Under the pieces are notes generated by a model. It was not told the DNA's origin and ran no database searches. It saw nothing but the letters and a program-made list of their open reading frames with translations. From positions 248,001-312,000 of the forward strand of contig NZ_OESS01000002.1 in NCBI RefSeq assembly GCF_900240285.1: a stretch of DNA of 64,000 nucleotides, written 5' to 3'. Each line of letters opens with the position of its first letter. Within the stretch, counting starts at the first letter, position 1. A program made the translations under genes and the position numbers. This document shows positions 1-7,780 of this stretch, one piece after another. Origin of the DNA: Halobacillus sp. Marseille-P3879 (GTDB lineage Bacteria > Bacillota > Bacilli > Bacillales > Halobacillaceae).

Positions 1-2
1 AG

Positions 3-164
3 TACGGAATTGTTTATACAATGTTGTTCACCTTTTTATACGGCTTTTTTGATGCTGTTTTAGCACTGGGATTCGGTAAGAGAAAATTAATTTACTTAAG
101 CTTGGTTCTGGCGCTAAAGCCCGTTTATTGTATTATATTTACTCGATATAATTCGAGACTATGA
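3..164 (+). CDS. C-terminal end of a hydrophobic protein (partial)
   Basis: An open frame runs in from the window edge and stops with TGA at 162-164. The 53 visible residues are strongly hydrophobic with a short basic stretch (GFGKRK), as in the last one or two helices of a membrane protein. An internal ATG lies at residue 7, but no ribosome binding site precedes it, so the frame probably continues upstream of the window. I do not recognise the family; it could also be a chance open frame. A perfect hairpin overlaps its stop codon, which fits the end of a transcript. Confidence 0.35.
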   Translation, partial: YGIVYTMLFTFLYGFFDAVLALGFGKRKLIYLSLVLALKPVYCIIFTRYNSRL

Positions 165-194
165 ATCTTTATATATAAGAAGATTCATAGTCTC
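155..194. terminator. 15-bp perfect hairpin, terminator-like
   Basis: Bases 155-169 pair perfectly with 180-194 around a 10-base AT loop. The stem is AT-rich and no good T tract follows on either strand, so it is an imperfect rho-independent terminator. It sits between the partial frame at 3-164 and the next gene. Confidence 0.5.
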
Positions 195-294
195 TTAACA
201 TGGATAAGGAATACTCTTAAACGAAAACGAGTACTATTGAAAAGTGACACGTTTCACATAATCATATTTAAGAATAAATGGGAGGGGACGTCCG

Positions 295-582
295 ATGTTT
301 GTTAAAGATGTGAAGAATCTTCAGTTTTATAGTCAGCTATCCTTAAAACAGGTTGAGGATCGAGTACTTATTACAGCGGATTTTCCTAAAGAATTTATGA
401 TTGAGCATGAGATGGAAGATCCTTTTTTATACGTTACTCTGTATGTTCGTGGAGGGGCAAGAGTTAAAATTATAGATGAAGGTAAAGTCAGAATATACAG
501 CCCGGCAAAGAAAGACTTTGACCCTGATACTTTCAAAGAGATTGTGCAGTTTGCTAAGCGTCATGCGGCTCAGTTTAAGTAA
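295..582 (+). CDS. Hypothetical protein, 95 aa
   Basis: A small soluble protein of 95 residues with mixed charge and no membrane segment or signal peptide. The ATG follows a strong GGGAGGGG ribosome binding site. A possible sigma-A promoter lies about 50 bases upstream (TTGAAA, 16 bases, TAATCA). The AraC-type regulator begins 23 bases after its stop, so the two are probably co-transcribed. I do not recognise the family. Codon use and the binding site make it a credible gene. Confidence 0.7.
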   Translation: MFVKDVKNLQFYSQLSLKQVEDRVLITADFPKEFMIEHEMEDPFLYVTLYVRGGARVKIIDEGKVRIYSPAKKDFDPDTFKEIVQFAKRHAAQFK

Positions 583-605
583 TCATGAGGATAGGGGATA
601 AAGAT

Positions 606-1412
606 ATGATTGTTTCAAATGAGAATGGGTTATTTCTTATGAGGCACACCCAGTTAGGAGAAAGAGACTGGCGAAATGATGAATGCTATAAGATTATATT
701 TTCCCCGTTTGGTGACGGGGTCTACCAGACATCTATTGGCGACATAGCCGTGAATCAAGGTTCTTTCTTTATATTTAATCCAAATGTTGCTCATAGACAG
801 TTGAAAGCTGGAAGTGAAAAGTTGCTGGTTGAGTTAAACCCTTCCTTATTGTCCCAAGCAGCTGATCAAATTGGGGCTCACCGAAGAGCCCCTGAGTTTT
901 CCTACATTCCCTACAAGCACCCGCAATTTCTACAGTGGATTCTTTTAGTGAGAGATTTTATCATTCATCAAAGCCCTGGCTCATCGGCTGCTCAACAGTT
1001 TTTTGATCATTCTCTTACCCAGCTGGCTATTTTAATGATGCAGTATGGACCGGGTTCAAACTTGCGGATGTTTCCTTCTACATCGAAAGAAGGTCCGGTA
1101 AAAGCAGTAATAGAAGCACTAAAGGAAAGCTTTACCTGTCAATGGTCACTTGATCAAATGGCACAGGTTGCAAAAGTTAACAAGTATCAGCTTTCTCACT
1201 TTTTTAAAGAAGAGACGGGACTATCTCCTTACTTATGGCTGCAGTTATACAGGCTTTTTCACAGTCAAAAATTCTTAGCGTATACAAATAAAACGATTGT
1301 TTCCATTGCCCTGGACCATGGTTTTTCAAGTGTAGCTGCGTATAATCATTTATTTAAAAAAGTGTATCGGAAAACGCCTACTGAGTTTAGAAAAATTCAC
1401 GGTTATACATAA
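606..1412 (+). CDS. AraC-family transcriptional regulator
   Basis: A DNA-binding regulator of 268 residues. The N-terminal half resembles an AraC cupin/arabinose-binding domain (GDIAVNQGSFFIFNPNVAHR). The C-terminal ~100 residues carry the paired helix-turn-helix of the family: first helix around WSLDQMAQVAKVNKYQLSHFFKEE, second in the stretch ending VYRKTPTEFRK. The ATG at 606 is preferred over 585 because AGGGG lies eight bases before it, while 585 has no binding site. It converges with the MFS gene on the other strand and overlaps its end by 63 bases. Its effector is unknown; the neighbouring exporter is a plausible target. Confidence 0.93.
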   Translation: MIVSNENGLFLMRHTQLGERDWRNDECYKIIFSPFGDGVYQTSIGDIAVNQGSFFIFNPNVAHRQLKAGSEKLLVELNPSLLSQAADQIGAHRRAPEFSYIPYKHPQFLQWILLVRDFIIHQSPGSSAAQQFFDHSLTQLAILMMQYGPGSNLRMFPSTSKEGPVKAVIEALKESFTCQWSLDQMAQVAKVNKYQLSHFFKEETGLSPYLWLQLYRLFHSQKFLAYTNKTIVSIALDHGFSSVAAYNHLFKKVYRKTPTEFRKIHGYT

Positions 1413-2588
1413 TAAACCACCAGTACTAATTGTTATAATTGTAAAACCACTAACAATCATTAACGTTTGGATAGGAATAATTAGAGCAAGGAATCCATAG
1501 ACTGCCAGAGAAATCGTGTTAGAAAGGTATAACAGGACTGCATTAAAACTAAAGGCTCGTCCCATTTTGTGCTCAGGGACAAGAGTCTGTATTAAATATA
1601 CGCGGGTCAGTCCAGCAATTGGAAGCCCTACACCTGTAATTGCGCAACCAATAATAAAGTGCCCGAGATCGTAAAAAATGCCATAGTAAGTGATTCCTGC
1701 TCCCCAAATAAGCCCTCCTGTAAGGTAGATATGTAAACTCATTTTCTTAAAAATGTATGGCAGCAGAAGATTTGTAACTATCACAACCCCTCCGAATACC
1801 CCTTGTAGCACACTGTACCATTCTTCTCCGCTTGAAGTGATTTCAGTTAAAGCTAGTAACAAACCGACTTCCCACACCCATGTATTGAAGAAAACAGTGA
1901 GAAATGTGAAAAAGAAAAGTTGTTTAATAGTTGATTGAGTACTTAACCATATCACAAATTCTTTTACCGAACGAAATGCAGCTTCTATGGAATGATCAGT
2001 GACAGTGTTAATTTCATTGATATTCACCTGGCGCAGACAAAGTGCACTGAGGATATATGTAAAAGCATCTAATGTAAAAAAATGAATCACACCATGGCTG
2101 TTCAATAACCATAAGGACAGAAGCGGACTAAGAACCGAAACCCCTCTAGTCAGTGTATCGTAAATACTGTTTACATATGGACGTTCCTTCGGGCTTGTAA
2201 TAGAGGGCAGTACTGACCGATGAGCCGGATTAAAGAAACACCCCACACTTTGGATGATAAAGCTGACTCCCAGTAAATAACCATAAGTAAGCCAGTCCAT
2301 ATAGTACAAACCTACGACGGATAGGATCAAGGGAACGCGTGCAGAATCTAAAAAAATCAGCAGTTTTTTTCTCGGTAACCAATCGGCTGTAACCCCTCCG
2401 ACCAGCCCGAATAAGAGGTACGGAAGCGTTTCTGCAACAGCCATTCCTGTCGTAAGGGAACTTGAACCGGTTAAATCATAAGCCAAAAACAAAAAAGCCA
2501 TTCCAGAGAGTCCATCCCCTAACCGGGACACACTTCCTGCTGCCAAATAATACCGGGTATTTTTATTTCTCCATATATGTATGTACAT
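1350..2588 (-). CDS. MFS transporter (12-TM exporter type)
   Basis: An integral membrane transporter of 412 residues with about 12 hydrophobic helices. The loop between helices 2 and 3 (GGVTADWLPRKKLL) is the major-facilitator signature region. It resembles the multidrug/siderophore-exporter branch of the family (residues such as SRLGDGLSGMAFLFLAYDLT near the start). The ATG at 2588 lies after AGAGGTG; an in-frame GTG at 2597 falls inside that binding site and is unlikely to be used. The last 21 codons overlap the 3' end of the convergent AraC gene. The substrate cannot be told from sequence. Confidence 0.92.
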   Translation of the reverse strand: MYIHIWRNKNTRYYLAAGSVSRLGDGLSGMAFLFLAYDLTGSSSLTTGMAVAETLPYLLFGLVGGVTADWLPRKKLLIFLDSARVPLILSVVGLYYMDWLTYGYLLGVSFIIQSVGCFFNPAHRSVLPSITSPKERPYVNSIYDTLTRGVSVLSPLLSLWLLNSHGVIHFFTLDAFTYILSALCLRQVNINEINTVTDHSIEAAFRSVKEFVIWLSTQSTIKQLFFFTFLTVFFNTWVWEVGLLLALTEITSSGEEWYSVLQGVFGGVVIVTNLLLPYIFKKMSLHIYLTGGLIWGAGITYYGIFYDLGHFIIGCAITGVGLPIAGLTRVYLIQTLVPEHKMGRAFSFNAVLLYLSNTISLAVYGFLALIIPIQTLMIVSGFTIITISTGGLLCITVNFSKLSRRFPIHFFK

Positions 2589-2804
2589 AGTAATCACCTC
2601 TTTTTTTTATCGTAGAAAAAAAGAGGTGGGTCGTCTTTCGAATTGTTGCTTAATTTTACAGCAATATGTTGAAGAAGTTGAATAAACCTTACAAGCTGAA
2701 GGGGGATAAAACCAGACCATGCTCGTTTAAAGACATTCATGATTCCCAAACTAGAGAAAGAATACATATGCTGAGGGTATGTGAGTCTAGGAGGGGATCG
2801 TAAA

Positions 2805-3158
2805 GTGTATTATGTATATCATTACCCTTGGTGTTACTATCCGTATTGCTGGCCTGTCCGCCTTTACGGAGAGGCAGACCCATCAATATTGACACAGTCC
2901 GCAAATGAATCCAGACAATTAATGAAAGATGCAAGCAAGGTACTTGATAAACTAGCGGAGTCAGAAGAATTTGATGCTCAGTTAATGGATGCAGCCCAGC
3001 AATCTAATGATGAAGAAGTAAAACGGCTGATTCACTCAATTGGTGTAAATTCCGAAGTCGAGGTGCATTATAACCCCGATGGTTTAAGAATTGAGTTTCG
3101 TACTTCGATTGAAGACGTGAACTGCTGTAAGCTTCATATTGCCCTCCGCTGGAGATAA
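2805..3158 (+). CDS. Spore-coat-like protein (YuzC-like)
   Basis: A 117-residue protein opening with a Tyr/Pro/Trp-rich segment (YYVYHYPWCYYPYCWPVR), then a helical acidic middle and a C-terminal segment with a CC pair ahead of a final Arg-Trp-Arg. This layout recalls the small inner spore-coat proteins of Bacillus such as YuzC, but that is recollection, not a search. The GTG at 2805 follows AGGAGGGG; the upstream in-frame GTG at 2781 would place the binding site inside the gene. A modest terminator follows. Confidence 0.6.
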   Translation: MYYVYHYPWCYYPYCWPVRLYGEADPSILTQSANESRQLMKDASKVLDKLAESEEFDAQLMDAAQQSNDEEVKRLIHSIGVNSEVEVHYNPDGLRIEFRTSIEDVNCCKLHIALRWR

Positions 3159-3168
3159 CAGGTAAAGT

Positions 3169-3200
3169 GTGCCGTTAGTAAAAGGAAGCGGCACTTTTTC
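3169..3200 (+). terminator. Rho-independent terminator (weak)
   Basis: GTGCCG (3169-3174) pairs with CGGCAC (3189-3194), followed directly by TTTTT. The stem is only six pairs. Confidence 0.55.
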
Positions 3201-3297
3201 TATGTTTACAGATATTCCGGCAGCCTATTTACATTAGAATGGAAGTCGATTACAGTAAAAGTATTAGAGTATTCTGAACAATAAGGAGTCGTGGGGT

Positions 3298-3879
3298 ATG
3301 CCTAAGAAAAAGCTGGGGACAGCCATCATAATTACCGTAATCGTAGTACCCTTAATTTTAATGTTTGTATTTAAACCAAGTTTTACAGCTAAGGGAGCGG
3401 TGGAAAAACATTTTGAATATGACGATACCCTTCACTATATAAATCAGATAGAAGCTGGAGCATTTGAAGCATGGGTGTATGAAGACAGGCAGGAGGAATT
3501 ATATAAAACATTTTTAGTAAAGAAGGAAGGATTTTTTTACGAAAGCAACCACTCCACCTACGTGGAGAAAAAGGATGACTCTGCCCTGGAAACCATCTCA
3601 GTAATTGATTTCACAGACGAAAAAGATGCAGTGACTTTATTAATCGTCCGTTCATCTGATGAAAGAATAAACAGTATCGAAGCCGGAAGAGAATCAAACC
3701 GTAAAGTAAAAGAGGTTGAAGAAGGAGACGTGGTTGTGTTCAGTTGGGATGAAAGTGTTCCTTTTGACGTGATGAACGCTGTAGCGTATGACGAACAAGA
3801 GGAAGCTTTATTTTATTATGGCTTTCCTGAAGATGAAGCAAATTTAGACGCCAGTGATGTAGGGTGGCATCAACAATAA
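3298..3879 (+). CDS. Membrane-anchored hypothetical protein, 193 aa
   Basis: One N-terminal transmembrane helix (residues about 7-26) follows a Lys-rich start (MPKKK), so the rest, an acidic domain of about 165 residues, should be extracytoplasmic. There is no lipobox or clear signal-peptidase site, so it probably stays anchored. The acidic exterior domain is typical of halophiles. The binding site is AAGGAGTCG about ten bases before ATG. No family recognised; it stands alone between small membrane-protein genes. Confidence 0.7.
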   Translation: MPKKKLGTAIIITVIVVPLILMFVFKPSFTAKGAVEKHFEYDDTLHYINQIEAGAFEAWVYEDRQEELYKTFLVKKEGFFYESNHSTYVEKKDDSALETISVIDFTDEKDAVTLLIVRSSDERINSIEAGRESNRKVKEVEEGDVVVFSWDESVPFDVMNAVAYDEQEEALFYYGFPEDEANLDASDVGWHQQ

Positions 3880-3978
3880 AAACAAGGCATAGTATGACTT
3901 CTATAGTTGCAAGAAAAATGAAACCTTTGAAGAACTGATTCGTATACATACTAACTAGTTTTTTTAGGGGTGGATCGA

Positions 3979-4152
3979 ATGATTGGTTTTTTCGTGCTCA
4001 TTGGAGTATGGGTTGCTGGAGGGGTAATAGTCACAGTAGGCACACTCTTTATGATCAGCCAATGCATCTCAAGTTCTGATAAGGAAGTTAAAAATCGTCT
4101 GAATCACCTGGAGCATACAGTAAAACTGTTAAGGGACAGTAATAGATTCTAA
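3979..4152 (+). CDS. Small single-TM protein with C-terminal coil
   Basis: A 57-residue protein: hydrophobic helix over residues 2-25, then a charged, probably coiled-coil tail (KNRLNHLEHTVKLLR). ATG at 3979 follows AGGGGTGG; an in-frame GTG at 3970 lies within that binding site and was rejected. Followed 37 bases later by another small membrane-protein gene, possibly in the same transcript. Function unknown. Confidence 0.6.
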   Translation: MIGFFVLIGVWVAGGVIVTVGTLFMISQCISSSDKEVKNRLNHLEHTVKLLRDSNRF

Positions 4153-4189
4153 GAGCCCATCCCCCCACTAAAAAAGGCGGTGAATAAGT

Positions 4190-4414
4190 ATGACAGCATT
4201 GTGGGTGCTGCTAGCAATTATCGGAGTATGTGTATTACCGATGGGGATTGAGATTATCCTTAAACACTTAGGTTTAAAAAGTAAAGCAATAAATGCAAAA
4301 GAATTAGAGAAATCTAAATTTGATTCACGTGCTCAGCAGGACGCCAGAATTTCCATTGCTGCCGAAAAAATGAAAAATGACAGTTACCACAGCGGTGGAG
4401 GTCCGTTTGGATAA
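4190..4414 (+). CDS. Small single-TM protein, 74 aa
   Basis: An N-terminal hydrophobic helix (residues 3-25) is followed by a charged soluble tail ending in GGGPFG. The ATG follows GGCGGTG. It resembles short membrane-tethered proteins of Bacillaceae with no known role. It lies downstream of the similar small gene at 3979. Confidence 0.6.
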   Translation: MTALWVLLAIIGVCVLPMGIEIILKHLGLKSKAINAKELEKSKFDSRAQQDARISIAAEKMKNDSYHSGGGPFG

Positions 4415-4510
4415 AAGGATAATGGGAAGGGTGCAGTGAGCCTGTACTGAAAGATGCAGGGGCTTATTTACCAACAATAAAATCAAAGGCTTAAAAGTAA
4501 TGAAGACCAA

Positions 4511-4864
4511 ATGCCAAAGAGAAAAGAAAGGGGCTGTGACCCGTTTGCGCTATTGAGAAGTTTGGATTTTTTTACTGCTCACCGACCATTATATATATGT
4601 CAGAAAGATAAACGCTTTCTGCATGACATCTTGGCAAAAATGTTTATTTTAACTAAGGGGGCCAGAGAGAAATATATGCCTGGACATTTTATATTTACTG
4701 TATGTTTCGGAATATTCGCTGTTCTCATTATAATCAGCGGGGGTGACCATTTAAATTGGAGCCTGCTCTTTCTGGCTTTAATCTCTGGAACGTTAATAGA
4801 TGGTTTAAGGTTTTTAATCATCCATAAGGGTGATAGGAAACATTCCAATCATTCTAGCTCATGA
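4511..4864 (+). CDS. Hypothetical membrane protein (start uncertain)
   Basis: The frame encodes 117 residues. The C-terminal half has two hydrophobic helices (HFIFTVCFGIFAVLIIISGG and LNWSLLFLALISG) and a His/Ser tail. No good ribosome binding site precedes ATG 4511; an internal ATG at 4676 gives a 62-residue two-helix protein preceded by a weak GAGAG. The gene is plausible, mainly from its helices and the terminator at 4899, but the true start is open. Confidence 0.4.
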   Translation: MPKRKERGCDPFALLRSLDFFTAHRPLYICQKDKRFLHDILAKMFILTKGAREKYMPGHFIFTVCFGIFAVLIIISGGDHLNWSLLFLALISGTLIDGLRFLIIHKGDRKHSNHSSS

Positions 4865-4898
4865 TTCCATTTGAATACCAGTCATTCTACCAGCAAAA

Positions 4899-4930
4899 AA
4901 CCTGACTGGAAGTTCGCTCCCGGTCAGGTT
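4899..4930. terminator. Bidirectional terminator
   Basis: AACCTGAC (4899-4906) pairs with GTCAGGTT (4923-4930). An A-run precedes it, giving a T tract for the minus strand, so it mainly serves the convergent ends of the genes at 4511 and 4936. Confidence 0.7.
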
Positions 4931-4935
4931 CGTTA

Positions 4936-6312
4936 TTATTCAAGTTCGTCTAATATATCACTTAATTCCTCTTTTTGCTTATTTAACTGATCAACGGCGT
5001 GATTTACATTTCTTTTAAAAATACTTATAATACTTTGACCATACGTCGTCCCCGGAACCGCCCATTTACCGTTAAGCTGTGTCCAGGTAACAGCACTGCC
5101 CCGTGTAACAAGATCAAACCGAGGATCAATTTTGTTGAATTGTTCAGGGATATTATCTGTAAAAGCATAAGCAAACAAGTGTTGGATGTGAGCGTGGACG
5201 CCGTCCTTTGGTGTATCAAAGCTGTGACCGGAATTATCTGGACCTGTTGCGCCGATGCCGGCATAGTTGTTTTGTTCTTTGTCGACTACGCCTGTAAATC
5301 GGAAATAATCGGTTTCATGAATGGCTTGCGCATAAGCAACGTCAGCGCGAATACCATAAGCGTTTCCAAACTTTACATAATGGGCACCTAGTCTGGGTGC
5401 CTGCGGGTTTACTGTTTTTACAAAGTTATCCAGCTGATGAGCAAGTAAATGTGTGTCTCCTTCAATCGAAAATTGTTCCTCCGGAGTCGGAGGCGGCGGA
5501 GCGGGATCTTCACTTTCCCCGTCTGTAATGATGAAAGCATCTTGAATTCCAACGTTATTCAACCGCTTCACTTGTTCTTCGGCTCTAGATTTTTCAGAAA
5601 AGGCTCCGGCTTGAACGCGGTAAAATGTTTCACCTGAAATTGACGCGGTCCGTATGAATGCATCGATATTTCGTCTAGCGAGATCCTGTACCCTTTGTTC
5701 TGCATTGTCTCTATTTTTAAACGAACCGGCAATTACCCGATAGAGTACATCAGGTGTCGATTTGACTGGTAATTTTAAGGCATCGGCGACGCCCTGAGCG
5801 ATGGCTACTGATACTTCTTCGATAAATGCCGGATTTCTAAGCTTTGCTAAATCGTTTGGGTGGTCCACAAACAATACTTCAAGTAATAATGCCGGCATTC
5901 TTGTTTCCCTTAATACATGGAAATTGGCTCTTTTTTTACCTCGATCACGAATATTATATTTCGTTCGGACCGCACTCATAATTTTATCGTGGATAACTGT
6001 TTGATAAGTTCTTGTAGGAGTTGAAACTGTGCCATTATAAATATAGCTTTCAAATCCCTGTCCTCCGGCTGCATTGTTATGAATCGATAAGAAAAAGTCT
6101 GCATCTTCATTGTTGGCCAGCTGGGTTCGAGCATTTAAGGATAAGTTTATATCCCTTGAACGTGTCATCACAATATCTGCCTCATAATTTTCTTCCAGGT
6201 GACTTTGCACTTTTAATGCAATGGTTAAATTAAAGTTCTTCTCATAATAGCCTTGATACGAAGCACCTGAGTCAGAACCACCATGACCTGGGTCTATGAC
6301 GATTTTTTTCAT
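4936..6312 (-). CDS. CwlC-like amidase with SPOR repeats and glucosaminidase domain
   Basis: A 458-residue peptidoglycan hydrolase with three parts. Residues 1-182 are an Amidase_3 (N-acetylmuramoyl-L-alanine amidase) domain with the zinc ligands and catalytic Glu visible: H10 in DPGHGG, E24, H78 in SIHNNA, E145 in LLLEVLFVD. Residues 189-263 are two SPOR repeats. After a Pro-rich linker, residues about 295-440 resemble a GH73 glucosaminidase, with likely catalytic E333 (AIHETDY). There is no signal peptide, as in B. subtilis CwlC, a mother-cell lysin made late in sporulation; CwlC itself has no glucosaminidase part. Binding site AAGGAGG. A role in mother-cell lysis is inferred. Confidence 0.93.
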   Translation of the reverse strand: MKKIVIDPGHGGSDSGASYQGYYEKNFNLTIALKVQSHLEENYEADIVMTRSRDINLSLNARTQLANNEDADFFLSIHNNAAGGQGFESYIYNGTVSTPTRTYQTVIHDKIMSAVRTKYNIRDRGKKRANFHVLRETRMPALLLEVLFVDHPNDLAKLRNPAFIEEVSVAIAQGVADALKLPVKSTPDVLYRVIAGSFKNRDNAEQRVQDLARRNIDAFIRTASISGETFYRVQAGAFSEKSRAEEQVKRLNNVGIQDAFIITDGESEDPAPPPPTPEEQFSIEGDTHLLAHQLDNFVKTVNPQAPRLGAHYVKFGNAYGIRADVAYAQAIHETDYFRFTGVVDKEQNNYAGIGATGPDNSGHSFDTPKDGVHAHIQHLFAYAFTDNIPEQFNKIDPRFDLVTRGSAVTWTQLNGKWAVPGTTYGQSIISIFKRNVNHAVDQLNKQKEELSDILDELE

Positions 6313-6501
6313 ATAATTAGCCTCCTTATAAGACTACCTCATTATATGTGAGTTTAAGAGATTATGTATGGACAACAACAGTAGGTCTCTGCGGGTTTTA
6401 TTATTTTTATCATTTTATGGGGGACAATGGAGGAGAATGATCTGAATGAATGAATTAAACGCGCAGTTTCTTTGTACTATGTTTTAGGGGGGAGGCTTTT
6501 T

Positions 6502-7248
6502 ATGGTCACATTTAAAAACATTTATAGAATAGGGCACTTGATCGATGATAACATGCTGTACAAGCACATTCATTATCCAGAAATGCTCACGCGTTATGAT
6601 AGCAATTATCTTGAGTTTAAAAAAATGCCATCAGTAACAGAATTTAGGGAAGCCCATCATTTTTTGCGATCGTTCCATTTAAAGAATGGCCAAAAGCATG
6701 TAAAGTTTTATCTGCCCAAAAATCAGGAGCCTGATCACCAGCTTATCGCTTATTTTAAGGAACACCATCTGGAGACAGGTTTTCAGGAATTATACCAGAT
6801 TTCACCGGAAGAATTCCCGAAAATTGGACCTTTAAGCAGTATTAAAATTGAATGGGTGAACGAACAAAATTTTCATTTATTTTTACAACTGCACTACGCA
6901 GGAGATTTGGAGTTTGGACAAGAGTTTGCTGGCCAAAAAATTGATTTTAACCGAAGATTATTTAATGCTCGGGAGATAGAAATGCTTCTTGCATATTATA
7001 AAGGAGAACCTGCCGGAACAGTGACAATAATTCATTCAGGCCCTCTGCTTGAAATTGACCATTTAGTAGTTGAGGAGCGGTTCCAGCGTAAAGGAATCGG
7101 GGCTCGTCTCCAGCAGCAGATAATGGATCGATACCCGGAGAAAAGGGTAGTCCTTGTCGCTGACGGGGAGGATACACCACGCCATATGTATCGCAAACAG
7201 AACTACCAATTTAGCGGATTTCAATATGAGGTTCAGAAGATTGATTAA
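6502..7248 (+). CDS. GNAT-family N-acetyltransferase
   Basis: A 248-residue protein whose C-terminal third has the acetyl-CoA binding motif of GNAT enzymes (VVEERFQRKGIGARL, R/Q-x-x-G-x-G/A type). The N-terminal half is less typical and may be a degenerate GNAT-like half. ATG 6502 follows AGGGGGGAGG; a TTG at 6472 is in frame but lacks a binding site. A clean terminator follows directly, so it is a single-gene unit. The acceptor is unknown. Confidence 0.9.
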   Translation: MVTFKNIYRIGHLIDDNMLYKHIHYPEMLTRYDSNYLEFKKMPSVTEFREAHHFLRSFHLKNGQKHVKFYLPKNQEPDHQLIAYFKEHHLETGFQELYQISPEEFPKIGPLSSIKIEWVNEQNFHLFLQLHYAGDLEFGQEFAGQKIDFNRRLFNAREIEMLLAYYKGEPAGTVTIIHSGPLLEIDHLVVEERFQRKGIGARLQQQIMDRYPEKRVVLVADGEDTPRHMYRKQNYQFSGFQYEVQKID

Positions 7249-7277
7249 AAGCCAGGCGACCCAGCCTGGCTTTTTTT
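7249..7277 (+). terminator. Rho-independent terminator
   Basis: AAGCCAGGC (7249-7257) pairs perfectly with GCCTGGCTT (7264-7272) around a six-base loop and is followed by a run of T. Confidence 0.92.
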
Positions 7278-7324
7278 GGTGAGATAATGTTCTGAAGGAA
7301 TGGATGTGGGTGGTTCATTCTTCT

Positions 7325-7474
7325 TTACTTAACATATGACGTACCTACAATAATCAACAGAATGAACAGCACTACAATCAACGCAAAACCTTTACCTTTA
7401 TATCCATAGCCTCCATAACCACCGAATGGACCGCCGAAGCCTCCTGCTCCGTAATATCCTCCGTAATAACTCAT
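7325..7474 (-). CDS. YjcZ-family sporulation peptide, 49 aa
   Basis: Reading the minus strand gives a 49-residue peptide: a Gly/Tyr-rich start (MSYYGGYYGAGGFGGPFGG), then a hydrophobic helix (FALIVVLFILLIIVGTSYV). This is the typical form of the YjcZ/SscA small sporulation proteins of Bacillaceae, one member of which takes part in spore coat assembly. GGAGGTG lies seven bases before the ATG. It supports a spore-forming host. Confidence 0.87.
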   Translation of the reverse strand: MSYYGGYYGAGGFGGPFGGYGGYGYKGKGFALIVVLFILLIIVGTSYVK

Positions 7475-7780
7475 CAGATCACCTCCTATTTATCTAATAC
7501 TCTACTTTATGTGCAATAGATTTATTGTGGAAAGGCTTTCGACTTATTCTCGAAAAAGATTCAGGCGTTTCTATATTAATTTCGTATGCTGCTTATATTA
7601 AAACTGCACAGTTCTTCTTTAGCTATTGGAGCAACGGTGTTTTTAACCACAATAAAAGCATGTAATTTTAACACGTAAAAGCAATATCACTTTAAATAAC
7701 ATTCTTGATAGAAAATTTAGACAATTCTAAACTGAAATTGGTATTGTTTTTTTAAAACAAATAGTAAAGGAGGATCAATC
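7475..7780 (+). promoter_or_regulatory. Control region of the aminotransferase operon
   Basis: This 306-base gap holds no gene. A sigma-A-like promoter is visible: TTGATA at 7705-7710, 17 bases, TAAACT at 7728-7733. An inverted repeat TTTAGA-CAAT-TCTAAA (7715-7730) overlaps the -10 and could be an operator. I saw no T-box or sigma-54 consensus, although the related aco and bkd operons of B. subtilis depend on sigma-L. Confidence 0.5.

Noticed and set aside
7528-7541. TGGAAAGGCTTTCG as a cre site before the aminotransferase operon
   Set aside because: Resembles the consensus but the essential CG core is GG, so CcpA binding is unlikely.
7475-7780. Tyr T-box riboswitch or sigma-54 promoter for the aminotransferase operon
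   Set aside because: No T-box GGTGGNACCGCG-like sequence and no TGGCAC-N5-TTGC element could be found.
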